Shown: positions 44,691 through 54,216 of the stretch, piece by piece
How the letters are laid out: every line of letters begins with the position of its first letter
How positions within the stretch are numbered: the stretch's first letter is position 1
DNA from: Deltaproteobacteria bacterium
GTDB lineage: Bacteria; Desulfobacterota; Desulfobacteria; Desulfobacterales; Desulfosarcinaceae
Direction of reading: 5' to 3'
DNA: 64,000 bases
Assembly (NCBI GenBank): GCA_021824175.1
Contig: JAKALP010000003.1
Span: 1 to 64,000, forward strand
Translations under genes and position numbers: made by a program
The notes under the pieces: generated by a model
Told to the model about the DNA's origin: nothing
Database searches by the model: none
The model's input: only the letters and a program-made list of their open reading frames with translations

Positions 44691-45110
44691 ATGAAAACCA
44701 AGGATGTCCGTTGGAAACAACGATTCCACAATTTTGAGCAAGCCTTCCTGCGCTTGCGGGAGGCCATGGATCAAAAGGTGTTAAATGAACTGGAACGAAA
44801 CGGCCTGATCCAGCGGTTTGAATTCACCTTGGATTTATCATGGAAAGTAATGAAGGACTACCTGGAAGATAAGGGCTTTGCTTTTAAACCATCACCGAAG
44901 GACACCTTCCGGCTGGCCCAGCAAAGCAATTATATCGACTATGCCCAAGCTCTAATTGATGGCATAGAGATGCGCAATGAGCTTTCCCACGATTACAGCG
45001 GTCAAAAATTTGAGCACTTTGAACAACAGCTCAGAAGTAGTACTTTTCCGGCCTTGGAAAAGCTTTACACTTTATTAAAACATGAAAAGAATAAACCAGC
45101 GAATCAATGA
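44691..45110 (+). CDS. HEPN-domain toxin of a HEPN-MNT module
   Basis: This 139-residue helical protein is of the HI0074/nucleotidyltransferase-substrate-binding type. It carries the HEPN RNase motif Rx4H at residues 95-100 (RNELSH) followed by DYSG, which in active toxins is the site that partner MNT proteins can AMPylate. The gene overlaps the next one by four bases (ATGA at 45107-45110), the standard coupling of such pairs. It follows the inositol operon by 42 bases but has no obvious functional link to it. Confidence 0.88.
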   Translation: MKTKDVRWKQRFHNFEQAFLRLREAMDQKVLNELERNGLIQRFEFTLDLSWKVMKDYLEDKGFAFKPSPKDTFRLAQQSNYIDYAQALIDGIEMRNELSHDYSGQKFEHFEQQLRSSTFPALEKLYTLLKHEKNKPANQ

Positions 45111-45433
45111 ATGTAACCAGTAGAAATATTTTCGGGTTGTACGAACGGGACGTGCAAACTCTTGGGGATATCTTTAATAAATATCCGGAAGTGATTTGCG
45201 TTTATATCATCGGCAGCCGGGCCAAAGGCAATTTCAAACCCGGCTCCGACATTGACCTGGTGATCATGAACGAAGGCGCAACCGATTCGGTTATCCAAAA
45301 AATTAAAACCGATATTGAAGAAAGCACCTTGCCTTATTTTGTCGACCTAATCAACTATCCGGCCTTGCAACATGCCGACTTGAAAGATCATATCGACCGC
45401 GTGGGCCAGCTATTCTACCAACGACAGCCATAG
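45107..45433 (+). CDS. MNT-family nucleotidyltransferase antitoxin
   Basis: The 108-residue protein is a minimal nucleotidyltransferase with the motif G36S37RAKG followed by S47DID50L and a third acidic residue in YFVDLINY. All catalytic residues are present, so it may silence the HEPN partner by AMPylation, as shown for other HEPN-MNT pairs. It starts inside the stop of the HEPN gene. Together they are most likely a type VII-like toxin-antitoxin module. Confidence 0.9.
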   Translation: MNVTSRNIFGLYERDVQTLGDIFNKYPEVICVYIIGSRAKGNFKPGSDIDLVIMNEGATDSVIQKIKTDIEESTLPYFVDLINYPALQHADLKDHIDRVGQLFYQRQP

Positions 45434-45462
45434 CGGATCATACCTCTATCTCTTGGCGCTAT

Positions 45463-46614
45463 TTAAAACCCTTCCAATTTCGCGATGATATCGCTCATCA
45501 CTTCGCTGGCGCCGCCGCCGATGGAGATCAGGCGGGCGTCGCGGAAGGCGCGGGAGATGCGCATCTCGTTCATGAAGCCCAGGCCGCCGTACATCTGCAG
45601 GCAGCCGTCGGCCACTTTGCTGAGCAGGTTGCCGCCCAGCAGCTTGCCCATGGAGATTTCCTTGGTGGCGTCCTGGCCAGCCGTTTTCATGCGCGTGATG
45701 TGGTAGGTCAACTGCCGCAGGCATTCGAGTTCACTGAGCCACTCCACCAGCCGGTGGCGCAGCACCTGCTTTTTGATCAGCGGTTTGCCAAAAACCATGC
45801 GGCTCTTCAAATGGGCCACGGTGTCGCGGATGATATCTTCGGCCGCGATATAAGACATGGGCAGGGCTGAAAAACGCTCGTGCTGGAACTGCTGCATCTG
45901 GTAGATAAAACCCTCGCCTTCGACGCCGATCAGATTCTCCTTGGGCAGGCGCAGATCATCGAAGAAGAGCTCGGCCGTATCGCTGCTGCGCATGCCGAGC
46001 TTGTCCAGTTTGCGGCTGACGTGAAAGCCGGGCAGGTTGGTGGGCACCACGAACAGGCTGAAGCAGTGGTAGCCGGGCGCATCGCTGGTGCGGGCCAGCA
46101 GTGTCAGGAAATCGGCCTGGGTGCCGTTGGTGATATAGGTCTTGGAACCATTGAGCACATAGGCGTCGCCGACTTTGCGGGCAAAGGTCTTCAGGGCCGC
46201 CACATCGGAGCCGGCATCCGGTTCGGTCACGGCAATGGCGCCCACCATCTCGCCCTTAATGGCCGCCCGCAAGTAAGTCTCTTTGAGATATTCACTGCCG
46301 AACTCGGCGATGGCCGGCGTGGCCATGTTGGTCTGCACGGCGATGGCCATGGGCACGCCGCCGCAGTGAATGTGGGCGCACTCTTCCAGCAGCACCAGTT
46401 CATACCAATAGTCGAGCCCCTCGCCGCCGTACTTCTGGTCATAGCGGATGCCCAGAAACCCCAGTTCGCCCATCTCCCTGAACAGCTCGTGCAGGGGCGC
46501 GATGCCTTTTTCTTCCCACTCATCCACAAAGGGATTGATTCTTTTGTTGACGAAGTCCCGGACCGCCTTGCGGACCTGTTCGTGTTCCGGGTTGAAGTAG
46601 AGATTATTGCTCAT
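45463..46614 (-). CDS. Acyl-CoA dehydrogenase (isovaleryl/citronellyl-CoA type)
   Basis: The 383-residue flavoprotein has the family motifs AVTEPDAGSD (residues 128-137), NGSKTYITNG and LQMYGGLGFM. The usual catalytic glutamate near the C-terminus (YEGTS in medium-chain enzymes) is replaced by glycine (Gly367 in GGGAS). Instead Glu246 in QHERF occupies the helix-G place used by isovaleryl-CoA and long-chain dehydrogenases, which suits branched or terpenoid substrates. It is the last gene of the carboxylase operon, 78 bases after the AtuA-like gene. It would form the 2,3-double bond before carboxylation. Substrate cannot be fixed from sequence. Confidence 0.9.
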   Translation of the reverse strand: MSNNLYFNPEHEQVRKAVRDFVNKRINPFVDEWEEKGIAPLHELFREMGELGFLGIRYDQKYGGEGLDYWYELVLLEECAHIHCGGVPMAIAVQTNMATPAIAEFGSEYLKETYLRAAIKGEMVGAIAVTEPDAGSDVAALKTFARKVGDAYVLNGSKTYITNGTQADFLTLLARTSDAPGYHCFSLFVVPTNLPGFHVSRKLDKLGMRSSDTAELFFDDLRLPKENLIGVEGEGFIYQMQQFQHERFSALPMSYIAAEDIIRDTVAHLKSRMVFGKPLIKKQVLRHRLVEWLSELECLRQLTYHITRMKTAGQDATKEISMGKLLGGNLLSKVADGCLQMYGGLGFMNEMRISRAFRDARLISIGGGASEVMSDIIAKLEGF

Positions 46615-46692
46615 TTCGGGACCCCTTTCTTAATCTTTGATAAAATCAATCCCCTGGAAGAAGAATTAAAAGGAGGTTTCTTATGTTCTCAT

Positions 46693-48471
46693 TCATCGGG
46701 TCAGAATGATGGATTCCGGCATCTCGACAATTTTTGCACGAAGATATTCCCCCAGGGTCTTGGCCTGGGGATCGCTGCGCACCGAGGCCGCCACACCCTC
46801 GCCCAGCAGCCCCCGGATGTAGAAGTTCAACGCCAGCAGGTTGGGCAGTTCGTAACGTTCGATCTCGAAGGGGGCGCAATCGGGCAGCAGTTCCTTGAGC
46901 TTTGGCGTGGTGAGAAAGGAGCTCAAAAAGGCGTAGGCTTCGGTGGTTTGAGCCCAGATGCCCAGGTTGGCGTTGCCGCCCTTGTCCCCGGCCCGGGCGG
47001 CAAAGGCACGGCCCAGGGGGGCCCGCACGGTTTTGCCGGCCGGCACAGGGGGAAGTACTTCCGCCTGGGGTTCCGGCGAAGACACAAACGGGGGCGGCGC
47101 CATGGCCCGGACTTCAAATACTTCATCATCCAGATGAACCGTCTGGCTGATGTGCCGGGAAGAAATCAGGGCCGGCCAGTGGACCACGGCCGGTGACCCA
47201 TCAGAAGGGGGCGCTGTGAGAGTAAAGCCGGGAATATTGGCCAGGGCCATTTCCACCACCTTGGCTGAAAAGCGCTTGCCCGCTATTTCGGCATCCGGAT
47301 CCATGACCGTAATGCGCAGGAAAGCAAATGCTTCATCATTGGAGGGCGGGTCGGTTTTGTCCGAGCGGATCAGTTGGATGTCCACCTGCCGAAACCGGTC
47401 GCGGCCGCCCAGGCTGTCAAACAGAGTGTCCGTGACGATCTCGGCCTTCTTTTCGATATCCAGGCCCGTCAGAATCACCGTCATAGCGTTTTTATGCCCG
47501 CCAAGGGTGTTGATGCAGACCTTGACCGTCTCCGGCGGCGGCTCACCCTTAATGCCTGTGGCCTGCACGCGGTCCGGCCCGACTTGCTCCAGATGCAGGA
47601 TATCAAAGCGGGCGGTCACGTCGGGCGTCAAATAGCGCGGCGCCTGGATTTCGTAAAGCAATTGGGCCGTCACCGTGCCCACGGAGACGAGACCGCCCGT
47701 ACCCGGATGCTTGGTGATGACAAAACTGCCGTCCGCGCCGATTTCAGCGATGGGGAAGCCCACGTTGCGGTAGGACGGCACCTCCTCGATAAAGGAGTAA
47801 TTGCCGCCGGTGGCCTGGGCCCCGCATTCGATAATGTGACCGGCAGCATAGGCGCCGGCCAGGCGATCCCAATCGTGGGGCTGCCAGCCGAAATGCCAGG
47901 CCGCCGGACCGGCCACCAGGGCCGCATCCGCCACCCGGCCGCACACGACGATGTCCGCCCCGCGCGCCAGGGCCTGGGCAATGCCCCAGCCGCCGATATA
48001 GGCATTGGCCGTGATGGGCAGGGCGCCGCTTTGCTTCAGGCCGAGGCCCTTGTCCATGTGAGTCAGGGGCTCGCCTTTGTCCTGCAACTCGGCCAGGCGC
48101 GGCAGAAGATCGTCGCCCTCAATATAGGCGATGCGGGGGGCCAGTCCCAATTTACTTGCCAATTGCTTCAAAGCCCGGGCCAGGCCCGCCGGGTTGAGTC
48201 CGCCGGCATTGGACACCACTCGAATCTTCTTCTGCAGGCATTCGGCCATGACCGCTTCCATCTGCTTGAAAAAGGTGGGCACATAGCCGGCCTCGGGGCT
48301 CTTGAGCCTCTTCTGGAAGAGAATGGCCATCGTCAACTCGGCCAGATAATCGCCAGTGAGCACATCGATGGGGCCGCCCCGGACCATCTCCGCCGCCGCC
48401 GAAAGCCGGTCGCCGAAAAAGCCCGAACAGTTGGCGATGATCAGTTTTTCTTTACTTCCAGAAGGAGTCAT
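46693..48471 (-). CDS. AtuA-like protein (DUF1446 family)
   Basis: I use the ATG at 48471 because GGAGGT precedes it closely; an ATG 12 bases upstream contains that site. The 592-residue protein has the DUF1446/AtuA start (IIANCSGFFGDRLSAAAEMV), GGWGIAQALARGADIVVCGRVADAA and IECGAQATGGNYSF typical of the family, and the C-terminal AtuA extension (about residues 490-590, PLGRAFAARAGDKGGNANLGIWA). AtuA is essential in acyclic terpene degradation but its reaction is unknown. The gene lies between the enoyl-CoA hydratase and acyl-CoA dehydrogenase genes of the carboxylase operon, the same company it keeps in atu-type clusters. Confidence 0.9.
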   Translation of the reverse strand: MTPSGSKEKLIIANCSGFFGDRLSAAAEMVRGGPIDVLTGDYLAELTMAILFQKRLKSPEAGYVPTFFKQMEAVMAECLQKKIRVVSNAGGLNPAGLARALKQLASKLGLAPRIAYIEGDDLLPRLAELQDKGEPLTHMDKGLGLKQSGALPITANAYIGGWGIAQALARGADIVVCGRVADAALVAGPAAWHFGWQPHDWDRLAGAYAAGHIIECGAQATGGNYSFIEEVPSYRNVGFPIAEIGADGSFVITKHPGTGGLVSVGTVTAQLLYEIQAPRYLTPDVTARFDILHLEQVGPDRVQATGIKGEPPPETVKVCINTLGGHKNAMTVILTGLDIEKKAEIVTDTLFDSLGGRDRFRQVDIQLIRSDKTDPPSNDEAFAFLRITVMDPDAEIAGKRFSAKVVEMALANIPGFTLTAPPSDGSPAVVHWPALISSRHISQTVHLDDEVFEVRAMAPPPFVSSPEPQAEVLPPVPAGKTVRAPLGRAFAARAGDKGGNANLGIWAQTTEAYAFLSSFLTTPKLKELLPDCAPFEIERYELPNLLALNFYIRGLLGEGVAASVRSDPQAKTLGEYLRAKIVEMPESIILTR

Positions 48472-48536
48472 TGGTACCTCCATGCCCTGTCTATTGTATG
48501 ATGATAAGCCTGTTTATATGCAAATAACTTATCACT

Positions 48537-48610
48537 ATGAAGTGCATGAAGAACATGAAGGGAACCTAAACAAAAGGATTTAGAAACTTCATGTTCTTCA
48601 TGCTCTTCAT
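48537..48610. repeat. Inverted repeat with CATGAAGA-type arms
   Basis: Arms of 24 bases at 48537-48560 and 48587-48610 pair with one mismatch. Each arm is a degenerate 8-9-base direct repeat (ATGAAG TGC ATGAAG AAC ATGAAG). The 26-base centre is AT-rich. It lies in the 187-base gap ahead of the AtuA-like gene. Confidence 0.8.
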
Positions 48611-48658
48611 GGTAGATACCAATATAGGTCATTCGACTAGATTTCGTTCAGGCACGAT

Positions 48659-49429
48659 CTACTTTCCTTTGAATTGCGGCGCTCTTTTCTCCAGAAAAGC
48701 GGTGATGCCCTCGCGGGCATCGCCGGTAGCCGCCACCTCGCCGATCTTCCTGGCCAACAGATCCAGGGCCTGATCAAAGGGCATATCCTGAACCTGGTGG
48801 AAAGCGGTCTTGCCGATGCGCAGGCCGATGGGGCTCTTGGCGGTCAGGTTCTTCAGCACGGCCGCCACCTCCTGATCCAATTGCTCTGGGGACACCACCC
48901 GGTTTACCATGCCCATCCCAAGGGCTTGGGCCGCGCTCAGGCGCTCGCCCAGCAGAGTCATTTCCATGGCTTTCTTGCGGGGCGCATTGCGGAAAATGAG
49001 TGCGCCGATCATCATGGGAAACAGTCCCACATTGACTTCGGGCGTGCCGAAGGTGGCGGTATCGGCGGCGATCACAATGTCGCAGGCCAGCATGAGGCCG
49101 GTACCGCCGGCCAGGCAATGGCCGTTGACCCGCGCCAGTGTGGGCTTGGGAAAGCCGGTGAGCCGTTTGAGCAAGTCGGCGTAAGACTGGAAGGCATCTG
49201 GATCTTCCGGCCGGCCGGCGCCGCGCAGATCAGCACCAGCACAAAAGGCCTTGGCGCCCGCACCCGTAATGGCCACAACCCGCACCTCGGTGTCCGCCTC
49301 GGCCCGGTCCAAACACTCCTTGAACAAATGGACGGCCCGGGGCGTGATGGCATTGCGCTGGGCTTCGCGGTTAATGGTGATCCAAGCCACATTTTCTTCT
49401 ACCGCGTAGAGCAGTTCAGGTACTTCCAT
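48659..49429 (-). CDS. Enoyl-CoA hydratase/isomerase family protein
   Basis: Start chosen at the ATG at 49429, with AAGGA eight bases upstream; a TTG at 49447 is less likely. The 256-residue crotonase has the oxyanion-hole segments FCAGADLRGAG and GHCLAGGTGLMLACD and the catalytic glutamate in FGTPEVNVGLFP. By neighbourhood it should hydrate the carboxylated enoyl-CoA (methylglutaconyl-CoA or isohexenylglutaconyl-CoA type, like LiuC or AtuE). It overlaps the biotin-carrier gene by 14 bases, so translation is coupled. Confidence 0.9.
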   Translation of the reverse strand: MEVPELLYAVEENVAWITINREAQRNAITPRAVHLFKECLDRAEADTEVRVVAITGAGAKAFCAGADLRGAGRPEDPDAFQSYADLLKRLTGFPKPTLARVNGHCLAGGTGLMLACDIVIAADTATFGTPEVNVGLFPMMIGALIFRNAPRKKAMEMTLLGERLSAAQALGMGMVNRVVSPEQLDQEVAAVLKNLTAKSPIGLRIGKTAFHQVQDMPFDQALDLLARKIGEVAATGDAREGITAFLEKRAPQFKGK

Positions 49430-49934
49430 GTTCGCTGTCCTTTTCAATGTCCATCAGAATCTGGCGCGCGGCCACTTTATCACCTTCGCGCACATGAATT
49501 TTGGCCACCACGCCGGCGTACGGCGCACTCAGTGTGGTCTCCATTTTCATGGCCGCCACTACGATCAACGCTTGGCCTTTGGCGATCCGCTCGCCTTGGG
49601 CCACCAGAATTTTGATGACTACCGCCGGCATGGGTGGTGCGATATCGGCCGGCGCTGCGCTGGCGGAAGACTTGGCGCGGCGTTGCGGCACCAGATCCGC
49701 ATCGCTGATGGTATAGGTCCGGCCGTTGATAAATACTTCTTTGGCTTCGGCGCGGCCGCTGGTGTAGACCATCACGCGCCGGCCGTCGATGGTCAAGGCC
49801 ATTTGGTGCGAAGAAATTCTTTGGGCCGCGACCACCACTTGCCGTCCGCCCATACTTAAAGTAAATTGTCCCTGCACCTCCGGCTGGCACTGCACCGGAA
49901 GAATTTCATTCGCGATTTTGAGGCGATACTCCAT
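49416..49934 (-). CDS. Biotin carboxyl carrier protein of an acyl-CoA carboxylase
   Basis: I choose the ATG at 49934 (MEYRLKIANEIL) with an AGAAGAGA site ahead; a start at 49964 would add ten unrelated residues. The 172-residue product ends in a biotinyl domain (about residues 98-170) with the biotin-attachment lysine Lys130 in AMKMET. The N-terminal 90 residues resemble the BT/linker part that in methylcrotonyl- and geranyl-CoA carboxylases lies between biotin carboxylase and carrier domain. Here it is a separate polypeptide. The gene sits between the biotin carboxylase gene (37 bases upstream) and the hydratase gene (overlapping). Confidence 0.92.
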   Translation of the reverse strand: MEYRLKIANEILPVQCQPEVQGQFTLSMGGRQVVVAAQRISSHQMALTIDGRRVMVYTSGRAEAKEVFINGRTYTISDADLVPQRRAKSSASAAPADIAPPMPAVVIKILVAQGERIAKGQALIVVAAMKMETTLSAPYAGVVAKIHVREGDKVAARQILMDIEKDSEHGST

Positions 49935-49971
49935 ACAAATCTCTTCTCTTGGTTGTACTTCCATTCAGTGG

Positions 49972-51462
49972 TTACAATCGCCAGTTGCCCAAAGTCTGCC
50001 ACAAAGATTTTTCTACTATCGCGGCATCACCCGCGGCGGCCGGACCCGGCGCGCCGCGCAATAAAGTGTCGGCCAGGTAAGCGGCCACAGCCGTTTCCAG
50101 CTCCCCTTTGGCGGGCTTCCACTGGGCAAAGTGAACATCGAGACCATTGGTATACGTCTCGCCCTTTTGAAAAAAATCAGCTGAGAGCACATCGATCAGA
50201 AACGCCACCGGCGTCTTCAACCCCAGGATCACGTACTCCTGCAGGGCCCGGATCATGCGCCGGATGGCCAATTCCCGCGTCTGGGCGTGAACGACGAGCT
50301 TGGCCAGAATCGGGTCGTATTCCACCGGCACCTCGAAGCCTTCGTACACGCCGCAGTCGTTGCGGATGCCCGGTCCGGCGGGCTCCTTCAGGAATTCGAT
50401 TCTTCCCGGCGAGGGGAAGAACCCGTTTTCCGGATCTTCAGCATAGATGCGGCACTCAATGGCATGACCGCGGCCAAAGATCTCTTCCTGTCGCAGCGCC
50501 AGCGGCCGGCCGGCGGCAATTTCGATCTGCAGGCGCACCAGGTCCAGGCCGGTGATCATCTCGGTGATGGGGTGTTCCACCTGCAGGCGGGTATTGACTT
50601 CCAGGAAGTAAAAGCGACCTTGGGGGTCGAGCAGGAATTCCACCGTGCCGGCATTGACATAGCCGCTGGCTTTGGCCGCGGCCACGGCGGCCGCGCCCAT
50701 GCGGGCCCGCAATTCTTCTGAAAGCGCCGTAGAGGGGGTCTCCTCGATGATCTTCTGGTGCCGGCGTTGGATGGAACACTCCCGCTCCAGCAGGTGCACG
50801 GCGTGGCCATGACCGTCGGCCAGGATCTGAATCTCCACGTGGCGGGCCCGCGCCAAATACTTCTCCAGGTAGATCGTGGGGTCGCCAAAGGCGCTTTGGG
50901 CTTCGCTGGCCGCCGCGCGGCAGGCGGCCGGTAATGCTTGCGCGTCCTGAACCACGCGCATGCCTTTGCCGCCGCCGCCAGCCGCGGCCTTGACCAGCAC
51001 GGGATAACCGAGGGCCTCGGCCGCTTTGGCCCAGGCGGCCTCATCGGTCGTATCCACGGTGGCGCCCGGCGTCACCGGCACGCCGCTGGCCGCCATGATC
51101 CGGCGGGCTTTAATTTTGTCTCCCATCTGTTCAATTGCTTCCGGCGGCGGCCCAATGAAGACAATGCCGTGGTCCCGGCAGGCTCTGGCAAAGCGGGCGT
51201 TCTCCGACAAAAAGCCGTAACCCGGATGAATGGCCTGGGCGTTGGTCTGCCTGGCCGCGGCAATGATCTTCTCAACATTCAAATAGCTTTGCTGCGGTTC
51301 GGCCGGCCCCAGGGCCACGGCCTCGTGCGCGCTGAGCACATGCAGCGCGCGCGCATCGACCTCGGAATAGACCGCCACGGTGGCGATGCCCAGTTCCCTG
51401 CAGGTGCGCATGATCCGCACGGCGATCTCGCCGCGGTTGGCGATGAGGATTTTACTGAACAT
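49972..51462 (-). CDS. Biotin carboxylase subunit of an acyl-CoA carboxylase
   Basis: The ATG at 51462 follows AAGGAG by seven bases and begins the canonical [17 protein letters not shown]. The 496-residue protein shows the ATP-grasp glycine-rich loop [12 protein letters not shown], the biotin and bicarbonate region [14 protein letters not shown], and ends about 50 residues after the usual BC C-terminal domain. It carboxylates the carrier protein encoded next. It starts ten bases after the carboxyltransferase stop. In methylcrotonyl- and geranyl-CoA carboxylases this domain is fused to the carrier, but here it is not. Confidence 0.95.
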   Translation of the reverse strand: MFSKILIANRGEIAVRIMRTCRELGIATVAVYSEVDARALHVLSAHEAVALGPAEPQQSYLNVEKIIAAARQTNAQAIHPGYGFLSENARFARACRDHGIVFIGPPPEAIEQMGDKIKARRIMAASGVPVTPGATVDTTDEAAWAKAAEALGYPVLVKAAAGGGGKGMRVVQDAQALPAACRAAASEAQSAFGDPTIYLEKYLARARHVEIQILADGHGHAVHLLERECSIQRRHQKIIEETPSTALSEELRARMGAAAVAAAKASGYVNAGTVEFLLDPQGRFYFLEVNTRLQVEHPITEMITGLDLVRLQIEIAAGRPLALRQEEIFGRGHAIECRIYAEDPENGFFPSPGRIEFLKEPAGPGIRNDCGVYEGFEVPVEYDPILAKLVVHAQTRELAIRRMIRALQEYVILGLKTPVAFLIDVLSADFFQKGETYTNGLDVHFAQWKPAKGELETAVAAYLADTLLRGAPGPAAAGDAAIVEKSLWQTLGNWRL

Positions 51463-51472
51463 CGGGCACTCC

Positions 51473-53089
51473 TTACATTCTGAATATCCCATAACCAAAT
51501 TCATCATCCCGAAGAGGCGCATTCAAACTGGCCGAAATGGCCAGCCCCAGGGTGTCGCGCGTCTTGGCCGGGTCCAGAATGCCGTCATCCCACAGATTAG
51601 CCGTGCTGTAATAGGCATCGCCCTCCTTGATGGCCGCCTGGATCACCGGATCTCTCAAAAATGCTTCTTCTTCGGCGCTCAGAGGCGGCTGGCCGGCCCG
51701 CTGGCGCTGATCGTTCTGGATGGTGATGAGCACGTCGGCCGCCTGCCGGCCGCCCATGACGCCGATCTGGGCATTGGGCCACATCCAGAGAAAACGCGGG
51801 CTGTAGGCCCGGCCGCACATGGCATAGTTGCCCGCGCCGAACGAGGCGCCGACAATGACCGTGAACTTGGGCACGGTGCAGGTGGCCACCGCATTGACCA
51901 TCTTGTGGCCGTTTTTGGTGATGCCGCCGCGCTCGTACTCCCGGCCGATGATGAAGCCCGTGATGTTCTGCAGGAAGATCAGCGGAATGCGGCGGCTGTC
52001 GCAGATCTGGATGAACTGGGTGCCCTTGAGGGCGCTTTCGGAGAAAAGAATACCGTTGTTGGCCAGGATGCCCACCGGATAGCCGTGCAGATGGGCAAAG
52101 CCGCACACCAGGGTCGCGCCGTACAGGGCCTTGAATTCCAAAAACTCGCTGCCGTCCACCAGGCGCGCGATGACTTCGCGGATGTCGTAGGGCGTGGCGA
52201 TCTCTTTGGGGATAATGCCGTAAATCTCTTCGGGCGGATAGAGCGGCGGCCGGGGCGTCTGAACAGTCAATTGCGCCTTGGGATTGCGCGGCAGGTGGGC
52301 CACGATCTCGCGGATAATGGCGATGGCATGGGCATCGTCTTCGGCGAAGTAATCCGACACGCCCGACTCCATGCAGTGCAGTTCGGCGCCGCCCAGCTGA
52401 TCGGCGGTGACCTCTTCGCCCGTGGCGGCCTTTACCAGGGGCGGGCCGCCCAGGAAGATGGCGCCGTGGCCTTTGACATGCACCACCTCGTCGCTCATGG
52501 CCGGCACATAGGCGCCGCCGGCCGTGCACAGCCCCATGACCGCCGTGATCTGGGGAATTTTCATCTTGGACATGATGGCCTGGTTGTAAAAGGTGCGGCC
52601 ACCGTCGTCCACATCCGGAAAGATTTCCGATTGCAACGGCAGAAAAGCGCCGGCTGAATCAGTGAGGCCGATCATGGGCAGCCGGTTTTCCATGACAATG
52701 GTTTGGCAACGCAGAATTTTCTTCACGGTCATGGGATAACTGGCGCCGCCCTTGATGGACGCATCGCTGGCCGACACAAATACTTCTCTACCCTGGACCA
52801 CGCCTATGCCGGCCACGATGCCGGCTTTGTGGATCTTGCCGTCATACATGCCGCGGGCCGCCAGGGGCGCCACTTCCAGAAAAGGAGTATTGCGGTCCAG
52901 CAGTAATTCGAGCTTTTTCCAGACCGGCAGCTTGCCGATCTCTTCCAGGCGCTTGACCGCCTTAGCGGAGCGCTGGTGAGCGGCTTTGTCCATCTCTGCC
53001 CGCAGATCGGCCACCAGGGCGCGGTTGGCTTCGAAGTTGGCGCGATAGACATCGGATTGGGGGTCGATCCGGGTTTCGATAATGGCCAT
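51473..53089 (-). CDS. Acyl-CoA carboxylase carboxyltransferase (methylcrotonyl/geranyl-CoA type)
   Basis: The 538-residue protein is the beta subunit of a 3-methylcrotonyl-CoA or geranyl-CoA carboxylase: [38 protein letters not shown], the oxyanion segment [14 protein letters not shown], and [21 protein letters not shown] are characteristic, and the C-terminus ([16 protein letters not shown]) matches that subfamily. It moves the carboxyl group from biotin to the acyl-CoA. First gene of the operon that continues through biotin carboxylase, carrier, hydratase, AtuA-like protein and dehydrogenase. The set fits breakdown of a branched or isoprenoid acid, with leucine/isovalerate or acyclic terpenes as alternatives. 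No HMG-CoA lyase is encoded here. Confidence 0.93.
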   Translation of the reverse strand: MAIIETRIDPQSDVYRANFEANRALVADLRAEMDKAAHQRSAKAVKRLEEIGKLPVWKKLELLLDRNTPFLEVAPLAARGMYDGKIHKAGIVAGIGVVQGREVFVSASDASIKGGASYPMTVKKILRCQTIVMENRLPMIGLTDSAGAFLPLQSEIFPDVDDGGRTFYNQAIMSKMKIPQITAVMGLCTAGGAYVPAMSDEVVHVKGHGAIFLGGPPLVKAATGEEVTADQLGGAELHCMESGVSDYFAEDDAHAIAIIREIVAHLPRNPKAQLTVQTPRPPLYPPEEIYGIIPKEIATPYDIREVIARLVDGSEFLEFKALYGATLVCGFAHLHGYPVGILANNGILFSESALKGTQFIQICDSRRIPLIFLQNITGFIIGREYERGGITKNGHKMVNAVATCTVPKFTVIVGASFGAGNYAMCGRAYSPRFLWMWPNAQIGVMGGRQAADVLITIQNDQRQRAGQPPLSAEEEAFLRDPVIQAAIKEGDAYYSTANLWDDGILDPAKTRDTLGLAISASLNAPLRDDEFGYGIFRM

Positions 53090-53115
53090 GAATCTTCCTT
53101 TTGCTTATCCGTGTG

Positions 53116-53178
53116 ATCCGTGACATCCGTGTAATCCGTGGTCCATTTTTTACCACGGATTACACGGATGTCACGGAT
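53116..53178. repeat. Inverted repeat with CACGGATTA-type arms
   Basis: A perfect 27-bp stem (53116-53142 with 53152-53178) around a nine-base loop. Each arm is a run of ATCCGTGNA-like direct repeats, about 9 bases apart. It is 27 bases upstream of the carboxyltransferase start. No other feature is visible in 53090-53269. Confidence 0.85.
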
Positions 53179-53269
53179 TGGGAGAATCGTCTAATGAGAG
53201 TAGAAAATTATCCCAACCAAATGAGAAGTTCAGCAGTAATAAAAAGTTTTTCAGAATACAAACTCCGTG

Positions 53270-53941
53270 TTAAGCCGTCCGATCCAGTTTGTTCAGCACC
53301 AACACGAGGATCACGGCTCCGCAAAACATCCACAGCGGTCCGAACATCCACAGCCCCAGCGGCACGGCCAGGTAGAATCCGCGCATGCCCAGAGTGTAAT
53401 GCAATGCTCCGAGATTCAGCGCTTCGGCCACCACTTCGGGGGTGACGGTGGGATCATGGGCTTCCAGGATATTAATCATGAAGCCGGCGTGGTTGTAATA
53501 ACGGATGGTCAGCGTAAAATTGAAAAAGGCATAAAAGAAAAGCACTACCAGCACCATGAGTTTAAAAAGCCAGAGGGCCTGGTTGTGGGTGCCCACCAGA
53601 CTCATGGAATAGGAGACTTCCTGGAAAAAACTGGGCTTGAAGACCACGCTCAATAGCCCCAGATCGATCAAAATGGCGGTGGAGGCCAGGAAGTTGGAGG
53701 CCATCACGCCATTGCGCAGGGTCTGCACGGCCAGCAGGTCGCTCTTGTTGTGCATGATGCTGCGCACCCACTGCTGGCGCACATGGTTGGTAATGCCGAT
53801 GGCGGTCTGCAATGGCACTTGCCGTACCCGTTTGACCAGGCTCAGATGGTATCCAAAGATCAGCAAGAAAGTTGCGGAGGATAACAGGATTTCCCACAAG
53901 GCATCTCTGGAGAGCTCGGGCAACGATAAGGGCCATTCCAT
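53270..53941 (-). CDS. DUF599 family membrane protein
   Basis: The ATG at 53941 has AAAGGAG ahead and is preferred over an upstream start at 53986. The 223-residue protein has four hydrophobic helices (about residues 15-30, 85-105, 125-150, 195-218) and the family features MHNKSDLLAVQTLRNGVMASNFLAS and NLGALHYTLGMRGFYLAVPLGLWMFGP. DUF599 proteins are inner-membrane proteins of unknown function. It is upstream of the carboxylase operon on the same strand, but the gap with a strong hairpin leaves co-transcription open. Confidence 0.88.
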   Translation of the reverse strand: MEWPLSLPELSRDALWEILLSSATFLLIFGYHLSLVKRVRQVPLQTAIGITNHVRQQWVRSIMHNKSDLLAVQTLRNGVMASNFLASTAILIDLGLLSVVFKPSFFQEVSYSMSLVGTHNQALWLFKLMVLVVLFFYAFFNFTLTIRYYNHAGFMINILEAHDPTVTPEVVAEALNLGALHYTLGMRGFYLAVPLGLWMFGPLWMFCGAVILVLVLNKLDRTA

Positions 53942-54120
53942 GTAATCTCCTTTATTTGGGATATGAAATTCAATATCACAGTTCACATGGATTGAGCCAT
54001 CCCCTTGCGGGCCACGTAGGGAGGTCGGAAAGGTTACGCTATGCGGAAGTTAGATGAAAGTGCCGGTCACAGCCATGTTCGGAAGGATGTGAATTATCCA
54101 TGAAGGTTAGGGTCAACCTG

Positions 54121-54169
54121 ATAAAAAACAGCGGCGCCGGCCGCCAGAAAGTTACGGAGCCGACGCCGC
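54121..54169 (-). terminator. Intrinsic terminator after the Kazal-type lipoprotein gene
   Basis: On the minus strand GCGGCGTCGGC pairs with GCCGGCGCCGC (11 pairs, one G-T) and TGTTTTTTATC follows. It lies about 50 bases past the stop at 54217. Confidence 0.85.
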
Positions 54170-54216
54170 CATCGGATTTTCATCACGATCTCAGGCCGGA
54201 TTGGATAAAATGAGGC

